64,000 nucleotides of DNA from Sphingobium sp. EM0848 (GCF_013375555.1 NZ_JABXWB010000001.1:2356001-2420000), one strand, 5' to 3'; positions 40,750 to 52,034 are shown, numbered from the stretch's first letter. The notes: generated by a model not told the origin, from the letters alone. A program made the numbers and translations.

Positions 40750-41934
40750 TTGTCGCAACAGAGCAAGAAGGGGGCCGCTGCCCTCTGGGCCAGGATGACT
40801 GCCCTGTGCCCGGAGCGGGAGATTTTCCTACGCTCGGGCGGCGAGGTGAAGTTCATCCGCATTTCCCGGCGCGCGCAGCTTGCCGCCGCTGGCCTCCTGT
40901 CCACCGTGCTGATCGGCTGGGCGGGCCTGACTGTGTCGATGGCCATGAGCAGCGCCCGGATCGAGCAGGATCGCGCGGCGCTGAACGCCGAGGGCAAGGC
41001 CGTCGCCAGCACCGCCAGCAAGGTCGCAACCTACCGCCAGTCGATCGATCAACTCGCCAAGGAGTTGAAAGAGCGGCAGGATTTCATGGATGACCTCTAC
41101 CGCACCCATTTCGGCAAGGAGGGCGAGGCTGCGACACCCGCCGATGTCGTCGGCGCCCCCGACAAGGACAGCAACGGCGCCCACAAGCTGAACAGGAAGA
41201 TCAGCGCGGCGCCCGAAGCCGCGCCCTTGCTCCGCATCGACCAACGCCAGCGCCAGTTCGCCGCGCTCCTGACCGGCACGGTCCAGCAGCGCGCGGACAA
41301 GGCCGCCGCCGCAATCCGCAGCTTCGGCCTCAACCCCGACACCCTCGCGCGCAGCGCTGCCCGCGCCCAGGGTGGCCCCTTCGTCCCGTGGGAAGGGCAG
41401 GACGCCATGCCGGGCGAGTTCGAGAAACTCGCCAAGGCACTGTCCCGCATGGAATTTCTGGAAGCCAGCCTGCTCACCATCCCCTCCGGCAAACCCACTG
41501 CGACGCCGATGCTGAGCAGCAGCTACGGCTATCGCAGCGACCCGTTCAACGGCCATGCCGCTTTCCATGCCGGGCTGGATTTCCCCGGCAGCTATGGCCA
41601 GCCGATCCTGGCCGCCGCCGCCGGCAAGGTGAGTTTCGTCGGCCAGCGCAGCGGTTACGGCAATGTCGTCGAGGTCGACCATGGCAATGGCATCATGACC
41701 CGCTACGCCCACCTTTCCGGTTTTGCTGCCCATGTCGGGCAGAGCGTGGCACGCGGCGACAAGATCGCCCGCATGGGCTCGACCGGCCGATCGACAGGCA
41801 CGCATCTGCATTTCGAGGTCCGCGTGAACGGCAATCCCATCAACCCCCGCCGCTTTCTGGAGGCCCGCAAGGATGTTCTCCAAATCCAGCAAGTCGCCTC
41901 GGCCCGTCTCGCCGATGTCGGAAACCGGGGCTAA
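40750..41934 (+). CDS. M23-family metallopeptidase, membrane-anchored
   Basis: 394 residues. A short cytoplasmic N-terminus, one membrane helix (about 44-66), a coiled coil (about 68-120) and a C-terminal LytM/M23 domain with zinc ligands His273 and Asp277 (HAGLDFP), His321 and His354 (HLHFEV), all present. Acts on peptidoglycan cross-links in the periplasm. The start is TTG, with GCGGGG six bases upstream; ATG 40795 is an alternative. The last 62 bases overlap the bactofilin start, a usual pairing of cell-shape genes. Confidence 0.88.
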   Translation: MSQQSKKGAAALWARMTALCPEREIFLRSGGEVKFIRISRRAQLAAAGLLSTVLIGWAGLTVSMAMSSARIEQDRAALNAEGKAVASTASKVATYRQSIDQLAKELKERQDFMDDLYRTHFGKEGEAATPADVVGAPDKDSNGAHKLNRKISAAPEAAPLLRIDQRQRQFAALLTGTVQQRADKAAAAIRSFGLNPDTLARSAARAQGGPFVPWEGQDAMPGEFEKLAKALSRMEFLEASLLTIPSGKPTATPMLSSSYGYRSDPFNGHAAFHAGLDFPGSYGQPILAAAAGKVSFVGQRSGYGNVVEVDHGNGIMTRYAHLSGFAAHVGQSVARGDKIARMGSTGRSTGTHLHFEVRVNGNPINPRRFLEARKDVLQIQQVASARLADVGNRG

Positions 41935-42109
41935 GAACGCACCCTTTTCCCTCATCGGCAGCGATGTAACGATCAGCGGCAACCTGACCGCAAGCGTCGA
42001 CCTGCATGTCGACGGCGTGGTGATCGGCGATATCCGCTGTGCCGCGCTGGTACAGGGGGCGGACATCATTCCCCCTCAAAATCAGTTCACCGGCGCGCGC
42101 CGCCGATAG
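41873..42109 (+). pseudogene. Truncated bactofilin
   Basis: 78 codons. Residues 24-62 (FSLIGSDVTISGNLTASVDLHVDG..GDIRCAALVQGAD) are the start of a bactofilin beta-helix, but the sequence then reads IIPPQNQFTGARRR and stops, using DNA that is the end of the convergent comM fragment. Normal bactofilins have about 120-180 residues and many more helix turns. I infer a 3' truncation. Whether a short product is made is unknown. ATG 41915 is another possible start. Confidence 0.75.
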
Positions 42110-42900
42110 CTGAGCGCCTCCGCCACATGCACCCGCCCGACCCGCTCCGCCCCGGCCAGGTCAGCGATCGTCCGCGCGACCCGCAACACCCGCGTATAGC
42201 CCCGCGCCGACAACTTCATCGCCGCGGCCGCCTGCACCAGCAGTTCGCGTCCGGCCTGATCCGGCCCCGCGACATCCTCCAGCCGCTCGCCATCGACCTC
42301 GGCATTGGTGCGCAGGGCGGTCCCCGCATAGCGTTGCGTCTGCACCTGCCGCGCCGCTGCGACCCGACCAGCGACCTCGGCCGATCCCTCGGCCGGCGGC
42401 GGCAGGACCAGATTCGCAGCCGTCACCGCCTGAACCTCCACATGAAGGTCGATACGGTCCAGAAGCGGCCCGGATACCTTGGCCTGATAATCCGCCGCGC
42501 AACGCGGCGCGCGGGAACAGGCCAACGCCGGATCGCCCAGATGTCCGCAACGGCACGGGTTCATCGCCGCCACCAACTGCACCCGCGCCGGGAAGGTCAC
42601 ATGCGCATTGGCCCGCGCCACCGTCACTTCGCCCGTTTCCAGAGGCTGCCGCAGCGAATCGAGCACGGCGCGCTGAAATTCCGGCAATTCATCGAGAAAC
42701 AGGACGCCCAGATGCGCCATGCTGACCTCGCCCGGCCGCGCCTTTTGCCCGCCGCCGACCAGCGCCGCCATCGACGCGCTGTGATGCGGGTTGCGGAAAG
42801 GCCGCGCCCGGCTGATCCGCCCGCCTGCCAGCGTGCCCGCCACACTCGCCACCATGGACGTTTCCAGCGCCTTCGCAGGAGCAGGACAGGGTTTCAATCT
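42082..42900 (-). pseudogene. comM: comM (YifB, Mg-chelatase-like AAA ATPase) lacking its 5' half
   Basis: Residues match the C-terminal half of ComM: PHHSASMAALVGGG, GEVSMAHLGVLFLDELPEF, AMNPCRCGHLGD, LLDRIDLHVEV, and the C-terminal Mg_chelatase_C part ending SYRRRAPVN. The N-terminal ChlI-like domain and Walker A (expected GPPGSGKS) are absent; homology begins at about KALETSMVASVAG, only some 35 codons after the rlmE stop. A functional ComM is about 500 residues. ComM is a helicase for branch migration in natural transformation, so that role is probably lost. Confidence 0.85.
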
Positions 42901-42911
42901 CTTAGCAGCGG

Positions 42912-43583
42912 TCAACCTTCTTCCGGCCGCCCCTTGAATCCCTGCGCCACGACATACCATTCCACGCTGCCCTTGCGGCTTGCCGGAGGCTTGGCATGTT
43001 TGATCGTCGTGAAATGCTTCTTGAGAATGGCGAGCAGATCGGCATCGGTGCCGCCCGCGAACACTTTCGCGACGAACGTCCCGCCCTTGCGCAGATTCTC
43101 CACCGCGAACATCGCCGCAGCTTCCACCAACCCCATGGTGCGCAGATGGTCGGTCGCTGCATGTCCCACGGTGTTCGCCGCCATGTCCGAGATCACGAGA
43201 TCCGGCGCATCGCCCAGGGCCTCAGCGAGCAGCGCGGGCGCCTTGTCGTCCATGAAGTCCATCTGGAACAGGGTGACGCCCGGAATCGGATCGGTCGGCA
43301 GCAGGTCAATCCCCACCACCTTCGCCTTGGGACAAAGCTTGCGCACCACCTGCGCCCAGCCACCCGGCGCAACGCCCAGATCGACGACCGCGCGCGATCC
43401 TTTCACGAAATGGAATTTCTCATCCAGTTCGATCAGCTTGAAGGCGGCGCGGCTGCGCCACCCTTCCGCCTTGGCGCGGCGGACATAGGGATCGTTCAAC
43501 TGCCGTTCGAGCCAACGGGTCGATTGGGCGGTCCGCCCCTTCGCCGTCTTGACCCGCACCTTGCCGGCGCCCGTGCCTCTCAC
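42912..43583 (-). CDS. rlmE: 23S rRNA (uridine-2'-O)-methyltransferase RlmE
   Basis: 223 residues. Methylates 23S rRNA U2552 (E. coli numbering). RrmJ/FtsJ motifs: LNDPYVRRAKAEGWRSRAAFKL, SAM-binding DLGVAPGGW, the catalytic Asp in ISDMAANTVG and the Lys in GTFVAKVF. Start GTG 43583 overlaps the ppx stop as GTGA and has GGAG seven bases upstream. It is the last gene before the damaged comM region. Confidence 0.94.
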   Translation of the reverse strand: MRGTGAGKVRVKTAKGRTAQSTRWLERQLNDPYVRRAKAEGWRSRAAFKLIELDEKFHFVKGSRAVVDLGVAPGGWAQVVRKLCPKAKVVGIDLLPTDPIPGVTLFQMDFMDDKAPALLAEALGDAPDLVISDMAANTVGHAATDHLRTMGLVEAAAMFAVENLRKGGTFVAKVFAGGTDADLLAILKKHFTTIKHAKPPASRKGSVEWYVVAQGFKGRPEEG

Positions 43584-44692
43584 ATTCTTACTCCGTCGCG
43601 GTCCATGAGGCCGCGCAATATGCCTTCGCGAATGCCACGATCCGCAACACCCAGGCGTTGGGCGGGCCAGATGTCGAGGATCGATTCCAATATGGCGCAA
43701 CCCGCCACCACCAGATCGGCCCGCTCGGTGCCGATGCAGGGCAGCTTCTGCCGCTCCCACAGCGGCATGGACGACAGCCGTTCCGAAATGGCCCGCATCG
43801 ATGTCGACGGGACGATCAATCCATCTATCGCCTGCCGGTCATAGCGCGGCAGGTCAAGATGCACGCTCGCCAGGGTCGTCACCGTGCCGGAGGTTCCGAG
43901 CAGGCGGATATCCGGCTGCGGCGCCGGAAGACGGCGGGCCAGCGGCGCAAAGGCCTCCGCCACCCGCATCCGCATCCGGCCATAGGCGGCCAGCCGGTCC
44001 ATCGGATCGGCATGGTCGAAAGGTTCGCTCTCGGTCAGCGACACCACACCCCAAGGCGCGCTCACCCAATCGACCATATGGGGCGTGCCCGAACAGCTGG
44101 AATCGACCAGCACCAGTTCGGTCGACCCTCCGCCAATGTCGAAGATCAACGCCGGGCCGTTCCCCGGTTCGAGCAGCGCATGACAGCCAAGCACCGCCAG
44201 CCGCGCCTCTTCCTGCGCGCTGATGACGTCAAGCGCGATGCCGGTTTCGCGATAAACCCGCTGAATGAATTCTGCCCCATTGGACGCGCGGCGGCAGGCT
44301 TCGGTCGCGACCGACCGGGCCAGCGTCACATGGCGGCGGCGCAACTTGTCAGCGCAAACCGCCAGCGCCCCAATCGCCCGATCGATTGCCGCATCGCTGA
44401 TCCGCCCGGACGCCGCGAGTCCCTCGCCCAGCCGGACGATACGGGAAAAGGCATCCACGACGATGAAACCATCGGATGACGGCTTGGCGATCAGCAGGCG
44501 GCAATTGTTCGTCCCCAGATCGATCGCTGCGTAAGACCGCCTGCCCCGCGGCGGATGAGGCAAAAGGCCCCGCGATTTCAACGGGGGCGTGAGGGCCGCA
44601 GCCTTGCTCCCATTGCCCTGACCGGATCGGATACCCGAAACGCCGGCGGCCGGGCCGGAACTCTGCGGCGATGGGCGGCTTTGCTGCACCAT
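43580..44692 (-). CDS. Ppx/GppA-family phosphatase
   Basis: 370 residues. Exopolyphosphatase / pppGpp phosphatase-like: YAAIDLGTNNCRLLIA (phosphate 1 motif), SVATEACRRASNGAEF, ISAQEEARLAVLG and the second motif FDIGGGSTELVLVD. An N-terminal Pro/Gly/Ser-rich tail of about 55 residues precedes the fold. Start ATG 44692 (a TTG at 44719 is also in frame). Coupled to rlmE by a four-base overlap, a pair common in alphaproteobacteria. Confidence 0.88.
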   Translation of the reverse strand: MVQQSRPSPQSSGPAAGVSGIRSGQGNGSKAAALTPPLKSRGLLPHPPRGRRSYAAIDLGTNNCRLLIAKPSSDGFIVVDAFSRIVRLGEGLAASGRISDAAIDRAIGALAVCADKLRRRHVTLARSVATEACRRASNGAEFIQRVYRETGIALDVISAQEEARLAVLGCHALLEPGNGPALIFDIGGGSTELVLVDSSCSGTPHMVDWVSAPWGVVSLTESEPFDHADPMDRLAAYGRMRMRVAEAFAPLARRLPAPQPDIRLLGTSGTVTTLASVHLDLPRYDRQAIDGLIVPSTSMRAISERLSSMPLWERQKLPCIGTERADLVVAGCAILESILDIWPAQRLGVADRGIREGILRGLMDRDGVRM

Positions 44693-44793
44693 GGCCGTAT
44701 CTCTTTTCTTCTTCGCCAACGCGGGAAAGCGCCGGAACTTGCCCCAAGAGTAGGCGGATGAAGAAGAAAGCGCAAGAAGGGGCGGGGAATGGT

Positions 44794-45168
44794 CTAGATA
44801 AGCGGCAACAACGCCGCGACGATCCAGCGTTCCTCGGCGCGCAACACGCCCCAGGCGCGCGCGGCGGCGCGGCTGTCCATGACCTCGACGCCGATGCCCC
44901 TTGCCTCCAGTTCGCGGACGAAGGGGCGCGACGGTTGCCGCAGCCCCGCGCCGGTGCCGAGCAACAGGAATTCGGGAAGCGGATCAAGATCGAACAGATC
45001 GCCCAGATCCGCCGGCGTCAGCGCGTCGATCGCGGGCGCATCCCGCCAGGCCAGAGCGCGCAGCGGCGAGAGCAACAGGCCATCGGGAAAGACATCGTCC
45101 CTGACCCGAAAGCCGCGCCCCTGAAAGCCGGTGACGATCGGTCCCTGCCCCGCTTCATCGCGGCGCAG
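44794..45168 (-). CDS. Mth938-like (DUF498) domain protein; start codon unclear
   Basis: About 125 residues by homology: LRRDEAGQGPIVTGFQGRGF, FPDGLLLSPLRALAWRDAP, PLPEFLLLGTGAGLRQPSR, and AARAWGVLRAEERWIVAALLPL. This is the small Mth938 fold found beside secF in many alphaproteobacteria; function unknown. Between the upstream in-frame stop (45219-45217) and the conserved fold there is no ATG, GTG or TTG; CTG 45168 or 45210 or ATC 45174 are the only candidates. TTG 45075 would remove a quarter of the fold. Downstream of secF. Confidence 0.75.
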   Translation of the reverse strand: MRRDEAGQGPIVTGFQGRGFRVRDDVFPDGLLLSPLRALAWRDAPAIDALTPADLGDLFDLDPLPEFLLLGTGAGLRQPSRPFVRELEARGIGVEVMDSRAAARAWGVLRAEERWIVAALLPLI

Positions 45169-45206
45169 TTCGATCCCCGATCGCCCTTTTCCTGGCGCCT
45201 GGCCGT

Positions 45207-46193
45207 TCAGGGCCGCGCTCCGTCGTCACGCGGACCCATGCGCTCGGCCTGGGCTGCGATATTGGTCTTGCTCGCCTTCTTTTCCGCCGTGGCCGGCGAC
45301 AGGCCGAGGCTGATGAGCAGCGAGGACGACACATAAACCGACGAATAGGTGCCGACGATGATGCCCAGCATCATGGCGGCCGTGAAGCCGCGCAGCACAT
45401 GGCCGCCCAGCAGCAGCAGCGCGCCCAGCGCCAGCAGCACCGTCACCGACGTCATGACGGTCCGCGGCAGCGTCTCATTGACCGACAGGTCGATCAGCGC
45501 CTTCATGTCCATCTTGCGGTATTTCCGCATATTCTCACGAATGCGATCGTCGATCACCATCTTATCGTTGATGGAATAACCCACGATGGTGAGCACGGCC
45601 GCCACGGTCGTCAGGTCGAACTCCAGCTGGGTGATGGCGAAGAAGCCCAGCGTCATCAGCACGTCGTGCATGATCGCGACGAATGTCGAGACACCGAACT
45701 GCCACTCGTAGCGGAACCAGGAGAAGATCGCGATGCCGACCACCGCCAACATCACCGCCAGCACGCCATTCTGAATCAGTTCGCCCGACACCTTGCCCGA
45801 TACCGTGTCGTAGCGGGAGAAGGTGACGCCGGGGAACTCCGCCGTCATCGCCTTGCGCGCCTTTTCGACAATGGCGTTGGCCGCGCCCGCGCCGCCCTGT
45901 TCAGGCAGCGGCAGGCGAATCTGCACCGTCTTGGGATCGCCAAATTGCTGGAGCGAGCCGTCCCCCACACCCAGCCGATCGACCACGCCGCGCACCTTTT
46001 CCAGATGCGGCGGCTGCTCGAATTTCGCCTCGATCATCAGACCACCGACGAAATCGACACCCAGATTGAGGCCCTTGTAGAAGGTCGCACCGACCGCCAG
46101 CACCGTCAGCAGCGCCGTCAGGGCAAAGGCCCAATGGCGGAGCTTCACGAAGCCGATATTGGTGTTGTCGGGGACGAGTTTAAGCAGTTTCAT
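45207..46193 (-). CDS. secF: Protein translocase subunit SecF
   Basis: 328 residues. With SecD uses the proton gradient to help late steps of Sec export. Six membrane helices; motifs FVGGLMIEAKF and STFVAIMHDVLMTLGFFAI, VGYSINDKMVIDDRIREN, TSVTVLLALGALLLLGG. 18 bp after secD. Confidence 0.97.
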   Translation of the reverse strand: MKLLKLVPDNTNIGFVKLRHWAFALTALLTVLAVGATFYKGLNLGVDFVGGLMIEAKFEQPPHLEKVRGVVDRLGVGDGSLQQFGDPKTVQIRLPLPEQGGAGAANAIVEKARKAMTAEFPGVTFSRYDTVSGKVSGELIQNGVLAVMLAVVGIAIFSWFRYEWQFGVSTFVAIMHDVLMTLGFFAITQLEFDLTTVAAVLTIVGYSINDKMVIDDRIRENMRKYRKMDMKALIDLSVNETLPRTVMTSVTVLLALGALLLLGGHVLRGFTAAMMLGIIVGTYSSVYVSSSLLISLGLSPATAEKKASKTNIAAQAERMGPRDDGARP

Positions 46194-46211
46194 ATTTTCT
46201 CTCCCGCCCCG

Positions 46212-47813
46212 TCAGATGTGGATTTCGGTCGGGCGCTTGGCGCGGACCCAACGCGACACCAGCAGGCGCGTGAAGGTAACGGCAGTGAACACGCTGGTCG
46301 CGATGCCGATCAGCAGCACGATCGCAAAGCCCTTCACCGGACCGGACCCCAAAGCGAGCATGATGCCGCCAGCAATGGCGTGCGTCACATTCGCTTCGAA
46401 AATGGTGCGGCTGGCTTCCTTATAGCCATGTTCGATCGCCTGCACGACCCCGCGTCCACGCCGCCGTTCCTCGCGGATACGTTCGTAGATCAGGACGTTG
46501 GCGTCGACCGCCGTGCCGATGGTCAGCACGAAACCGGCAATGCCCGGCAAGGTCAGCGTTGCGCCAAGAATGCCCATCACGCCCAGGATGACCAGCACGT
46601 TGATGGCGACGGCGATGTTCGCATACACGCCGAAACGACCGTAGCTCATAAACATGAAGGCCGCGACCGCGACCACCGCGATGATCGAAGCCGTAAGCCC
46701 GGCCTTGATCGAGTCGGCGCCCAATTGCGGCCCGACGGTGCGTTCCTCCACCACGGTCAGCGCCACCGGCAGCTTGCCGGAACGCAGCGCAATCGCGAGC
46801 TGGTTGGCGCTTTCCACGGTGAAATTGCCGCTGATCTGCGCGGAGCCGCCCAGAATCGGCTCATTGATGTTCGGCGCCGACAGCACCTTGCCGTCGAGGA
46901 TGATGGCAAAGGGCCGGTTCACATTCTGCGACGTCACCTGTCCGAATTTGCGGCCGCCCGCGCCGTTGAAGCGGATATTGACGATGGGTGCATTGCCGCG
47001 CTGGTCATAGCCCTGCTGCGCGTCGGTCAGATCCTCGCCCGACACCATGACCTGCCGGTAGACGGCGATCACCGGCGGCCCGGCGGGATTGCCCGGATAA
47101 GGCAGCACTTCGCTGCCGACCGGCGCGCGGCCCTGCGCGACTTCGGCGGGATTGGCGTTGATGTCGACCAGCTTGAACTCAAGCTTGGCGGTCTGCCCCA
47201 GCAGATCCTTCAGCGCCTTGGGATTCTGAAGTCCCGGCACCTGCACGACGATACGGTTGCCGCCCTGCTGCTGGATGGTCGGCTCACGCGTGCCCATTTC
47301 GTCGATACGCTTGCGGATCACCTCGGTCGCGACTTCCATCGCGCTTTTGACCGCGCTGTCGATGCCCGCCTGGGTCGGCGTGATGACGATGGTGGAGCTG
47401 TTCACCACCTCGACATTGAAATCGCGCTGGCCGGTCAGGCCCGCCCCCTGCGTCAGCGGCCGGATGCGCTCGACGGCGGCGTCGACCTCCGACGGGTTGC
47501 GGACCATGAAGCTGAGCTTCCCGTCGCGGCTGGAAATGTCGCCGATGGCGATCTTGGTATCGCCCCGGCGCAGTTCCGTGCGGACCTGCTCCTCCATATT
47601 GGCGAGCCGCTGCTTGGCGACGTCCTGCGTGGACGCTTCCAGCAGCAAATGGCTGCCGCCCGACAGGTCGAGGCCCAAATTCACGCGGGTCTGCATGAAT
47701 TTCGGCAGCTTTTCGACGGTCGAATCCGGCAGGAAGCTCGGCACGGAGCAAAGGATGCCGATCAGCAGCGGCAGCAGGATTCCGGCGACCGCCCAGCGAG
47801 GGAAGTTCAGCAT
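46212..47813 (-). CDS. secD: Protein translocase subunit SecD
   Basis: 533 residues: first helix then GLDLSGGSHLLLEA, the periplasmic P1 domain (NRIVVQVPGLQNP), and the C-terminal helices with GFVLTIGTAVDANVLIYERIREERR. Forms a complex with SecF and YajC next to SecYEG. In the order yajC-secD-secF; 8 bp after yajC. Confidence 0.97.
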   Translation of the reverse strand: MLNFPRWAVAGILLPLLIGILCSVPSFLPDSTVEKLPKFMQTRVNLGLDLSGGSHLLLEASTQDVAKQRLANMEEQVRTELRRGDTKIAIGDISSRDGKLSFMVRNPSEVDAAVERIRPLTQGAGLTGQRDFNVEVVNSSTIVITPTQAGIDSAVKSAMEVATEVIRKRIDEMGTREPTIQQQGGNRIVVQVPGLQNPKALKDLLGQTAKLEFKLVDINANPAEVAQGRAPVGSEVLPYPGNPAGPPVIAVYRQVMVSGEDLTDAQQGYDQRGNAPIVNIRFNGAGGRKFGQVTSQNVNRPFAIILDGKVLSAPNINEPILGGSAQISGNFTVESANQLAIALRSGKLPVALTVVEERTVGPQLGADSIKAGLTASIIAVVAVAAFMFMSYGRFGVYANIAVAINVLVILGVMGILGATLTLPGIAGFVLTIGTAVDANVLIYERIREERRRGRGVVQAIEHGYKEASRTIFEANVTHAIAGGIMLALGSGPVKGFAIVLLIGIATSVFTAVTFTRLLVSRWVRAKRPTEIHI

Positions 47814-47821
47814 CGGGCCGC

Positions 47822-48157
47822 TCAGTCGTTCGCGGGCTTGGCGGTGGCGGGATCGATCACGTCGGTCAGGGTGGACTTCACCGCCTTGACCTTCATGTTC
47901 GGCGCCAGTTCGACTTCGGCGTAGAATTCGTCGACACGGACCACCTTGCCGACCAGACCACCGCCGGTCACGACCTGATCGCCCTTTTTCACGGCGTCGA
48001 TCTTGGCCTTGTGCTCCTTCATCTTCTTCTGCTGCGGACGGATCAGCAGGAAATAGAAGACGACGAAGATGAGGACCAGCGGGGCCATCTGAACCAGCAT
48101 GGAGGCGCCGGACGATTCCCCGCCCGCAGTCTGGGCAAAGGCTGGAGATATGAACAT
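47822..48157 (-). CDS. yajC: Preprotein translocase subunit YajC
   Basis: 111 residues: one membrane helix (about 22-42, APLVLIFVVFYFLLIRPQQKKMKEH), then KKGDQVVTGGGLVGKV. Accessory part of SecDF-YajC. Start MFISPAFAQ at 48157 is the usual N-terminus. It is divergent from the tRNA-Pro gene. Confidence 0.96.
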   Translation of the reverse strand: MFISPAFAQTAGGESSGASMLVQMAPLVLIFVVFYFLLIRPQQKKMKEHKAKIDAVKKGDQVVTGGGLVGKVVRVDEFYAEVELAPNMKVKAVKSTLTDVIDPATAKPAND

Positions 48158-48302
48158 GCTTGGAACTTTCGCCTTATTCTCTTGTCCAGTCACAGACACA
48201 AAGCGCCTGCAAATCAAGGGCGCGCGGCTAACACAGATGAGCCTTGCGAGGCAACATGATTAGGGTTTCCGACGAAAGCGCAAAAAGCCTGCATCGAATG
48301 GC

Positions 48303-48331
48303 TTGCATATTGCGCAAACTGCTTCTAATTG
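48303..48331 (+). promoter_or_regulatory. Candidate promoter of tRNA-Pro
   Basis: -35 TTGCAT (48303-48308), 17-bp spacer, -10 TAATTG (48326-48331), putting the start of transcription a few bases before the tRNA 5' end. Hexamers are imperfect. Confidence 0.5.
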
Positions 48332-48343
48332 CGCCGCTCCGGT

Positions 48344-48420
48344 CGGGACGTAGCGCAGCCTGGTAGCGCATCACACTGGGGGTGTGGGGGTCGGAGGTTC
48401 GAATCCTCTCGTCCCGACCA
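48344..48420 (+). tRNA. tRNA-Pro (anticodon GGG)
   Basis: 77 nt with encoded CCA. Acceptor CGGGACG / CGTCCCG, D arm GCGC/GCGC, anticodon stem CACA/TGTG with loop CTGGGGG (anticodon GGG), T arm GGAGG-TTCGAAT-CCTCT. All stems pair. A lysis module begins 137 bp downstream. Confidence 0.97.
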
Positions 48421-48557
48421 AATTATTGAAGGCACAGCAATGCCTTCCCACCTCTCCCATTCTCAAACACCCTGCTCGTGCGACGGCGCTTTTGCGCTGT
48501 CCTACAGAGAACCAAATGGGATAAATGGACCGTCTTTCCACAGAGGAGGGCGGTTTC

Positions 48558-49097
48558 ATGGATATTTCAGCGTTGATTGATGAAGTCATCGCGCGCGAGG
48601 GTGGCCACAGCAATCATCCGGCGGATCGCGGCGGGCCAACCCATTTCGGGATCACACAGGCCGTGGCGCGGGCCAATGGCTATATGGGCGACATGCGCGC
48701 CCTGCCCCGCAGCGTGGCGGAGGTGATCTATCGGCGGCTTTACTGGGAAAAGCCGGGTTATGCCTTTGTTGCTGAACTGGCACCCGGGATCGCCGAGGAA
48801 TTGTTCGATACGGCAGTGAACATGGGGCCGGCAACGGCCAGCGGCTTTCTCCAGCGCGCGTTGAATGCGCTCAATCGCAATGAACAGGATTATCCCGACC
48901 TGAAGGTCGATCAGGCCGTAGGGGCAAGAACCCTGGCGGCGCTGGGCGCATTTTTGAAGCTGCGTGGGAAGGCGGGGGAAAAGGTGCTGCAAAAGGCGCT
49001 CGAAGCGCTGCAGGGGGAACGCTATCTCGCTCTGGCGGAAAGCCGGCCGGCCAATGAAGCCTTTCTCTATGGCTGGCTTGCGAACCGTATCGGTTAG
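48558..49097 (+). CDS. GH108-type endolysin (N-acetylmuramidase)
   Basis: 179 residues: IDEVIAREGGHSNHPADRGGPTHFGITQ, which is the active region of GH108 lysozymes with the catalytic Glu in REGG, then LPRSVAEVIYRRLYWEKPGY and a C-terminal peptidoglycan-binding-like part (ELFDTAVNMGPATASGFLQRALNALN). No signal peptide, so export would need the holin that follows. ATG 48558 has GGAGG nine bases upstream; ATG 48525 would add 11 residues. The gene type is that of phage or gene-transfer-agent lysis modules. Confidence 0.9.
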   Translation: MDISALIDEVIAREGGHSNHPADRGGPTHFGITQAVARANGYMGDMRALPRSVAEVIYRRLYWEKPGYAFVAELAPGIAEELFDTAVNMGPATASGFLQRALNALNRNEQDYPDLKVDQAVGARTLAALGAFLKLRGKAGEKVLQKALEALQGERYLALAESRPANEAFLYGWLANRIG

Positions 49098-49109
49098 GAG
49101 GACAGGCTC

Positions 49110-49382
49110 ATGACCTCAGCGCGGCAAAGGCGAATCGCAGAGGATCGATCGACGTTGCGGGCGCGGCCAGCCTTTCTTTACGTGATATATGGGTTGCTGC
49201 TCTGGTCGGTGCCGCTGGGACTGATCGGCGGCATCCGGCCGGATGTAGCGACGGCGATCATCCACGCCATGCACGCCTATTTCAATGCCTTGCCGGAACC
49301 ACTCTACGCGCTCTTCGGCACCGGCTATCTGGGTTATACCGCGGCCAGGGCGTGGGGGAAGGCGAAGGGCGTGGAGCGGTAG
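49110..49382 (+). CDS. 3TM holin-like protein
   Basis: 90 residues with two to three hydrophobic stretches (about 21-45, 50-62 and 66-80), a basic N-terminus and the form YVIYGLLLWSVPLGLIGGIRPDVA...LYALFGTGYLGYTAARAWGK seen in 3TMP holins. It starts 12 bp after the endolysin gene with GAGG upstream. It would make the membrane holes through which the endolysin passes. Confidence 0.82.
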   Translation: MTSARQRRIAEDRSTLRARPAFLYVIYGLLLWSVPLGLIGGIRPDVATAIIHAMHAYFNALPEPLYALFGTGYLGYTAARAWGKAKGVER

Positions 49383-49401
49383 TCCTTCAAGCCGGGCGTA
49401 G

Positions 49402-51909
<2,508 letters not shown>

Positions 51910-51994
51910 GGGGCTGCGGCTCGACATTCGATCCAGACAGGCTGCACCCCCTCCCGGATTGATCGTCGAACGCCCCCGGCCAGCATAATGCCCC

Positions 51995-52034
51995 GGCGGG
52001 TCTGCGAGCGCACGCGCAGGCCCGCCATTTTTAT
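51995..52034 (+). terminator. Terminator of the CoA-transferase gene
   Basis: 12-bp stem GGCGGGTCTGCG / CGCAGGCCCGCC (one G-U), loop AGCGCACG, then ATTTTTATTT. It lies 86 bases after the stop codon. Confidence 0.9.

Noticed and set aside
42082..42960. comM fragment as a complete short gene with start at 42960
   Set aside because: That start lies within the rlmE coding region, and the first 25-35 residues do not match ComM; the ATPase Walker A is missing.
45399..47924. 841-codon open frame opposite secD/secF
   Set aside because: His/Gln/Asp-rich shadow of SecDF codon use; SecD and SecF are certain on the minus strand.
48344..48420. tRNA-Pro as an active attachment site of an integrated element
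   Set aside because: No integrase gene and no second copy of the tRNA 3' end was seen downstream within the window. Only two lysis genes follow, so no element ends can be set.
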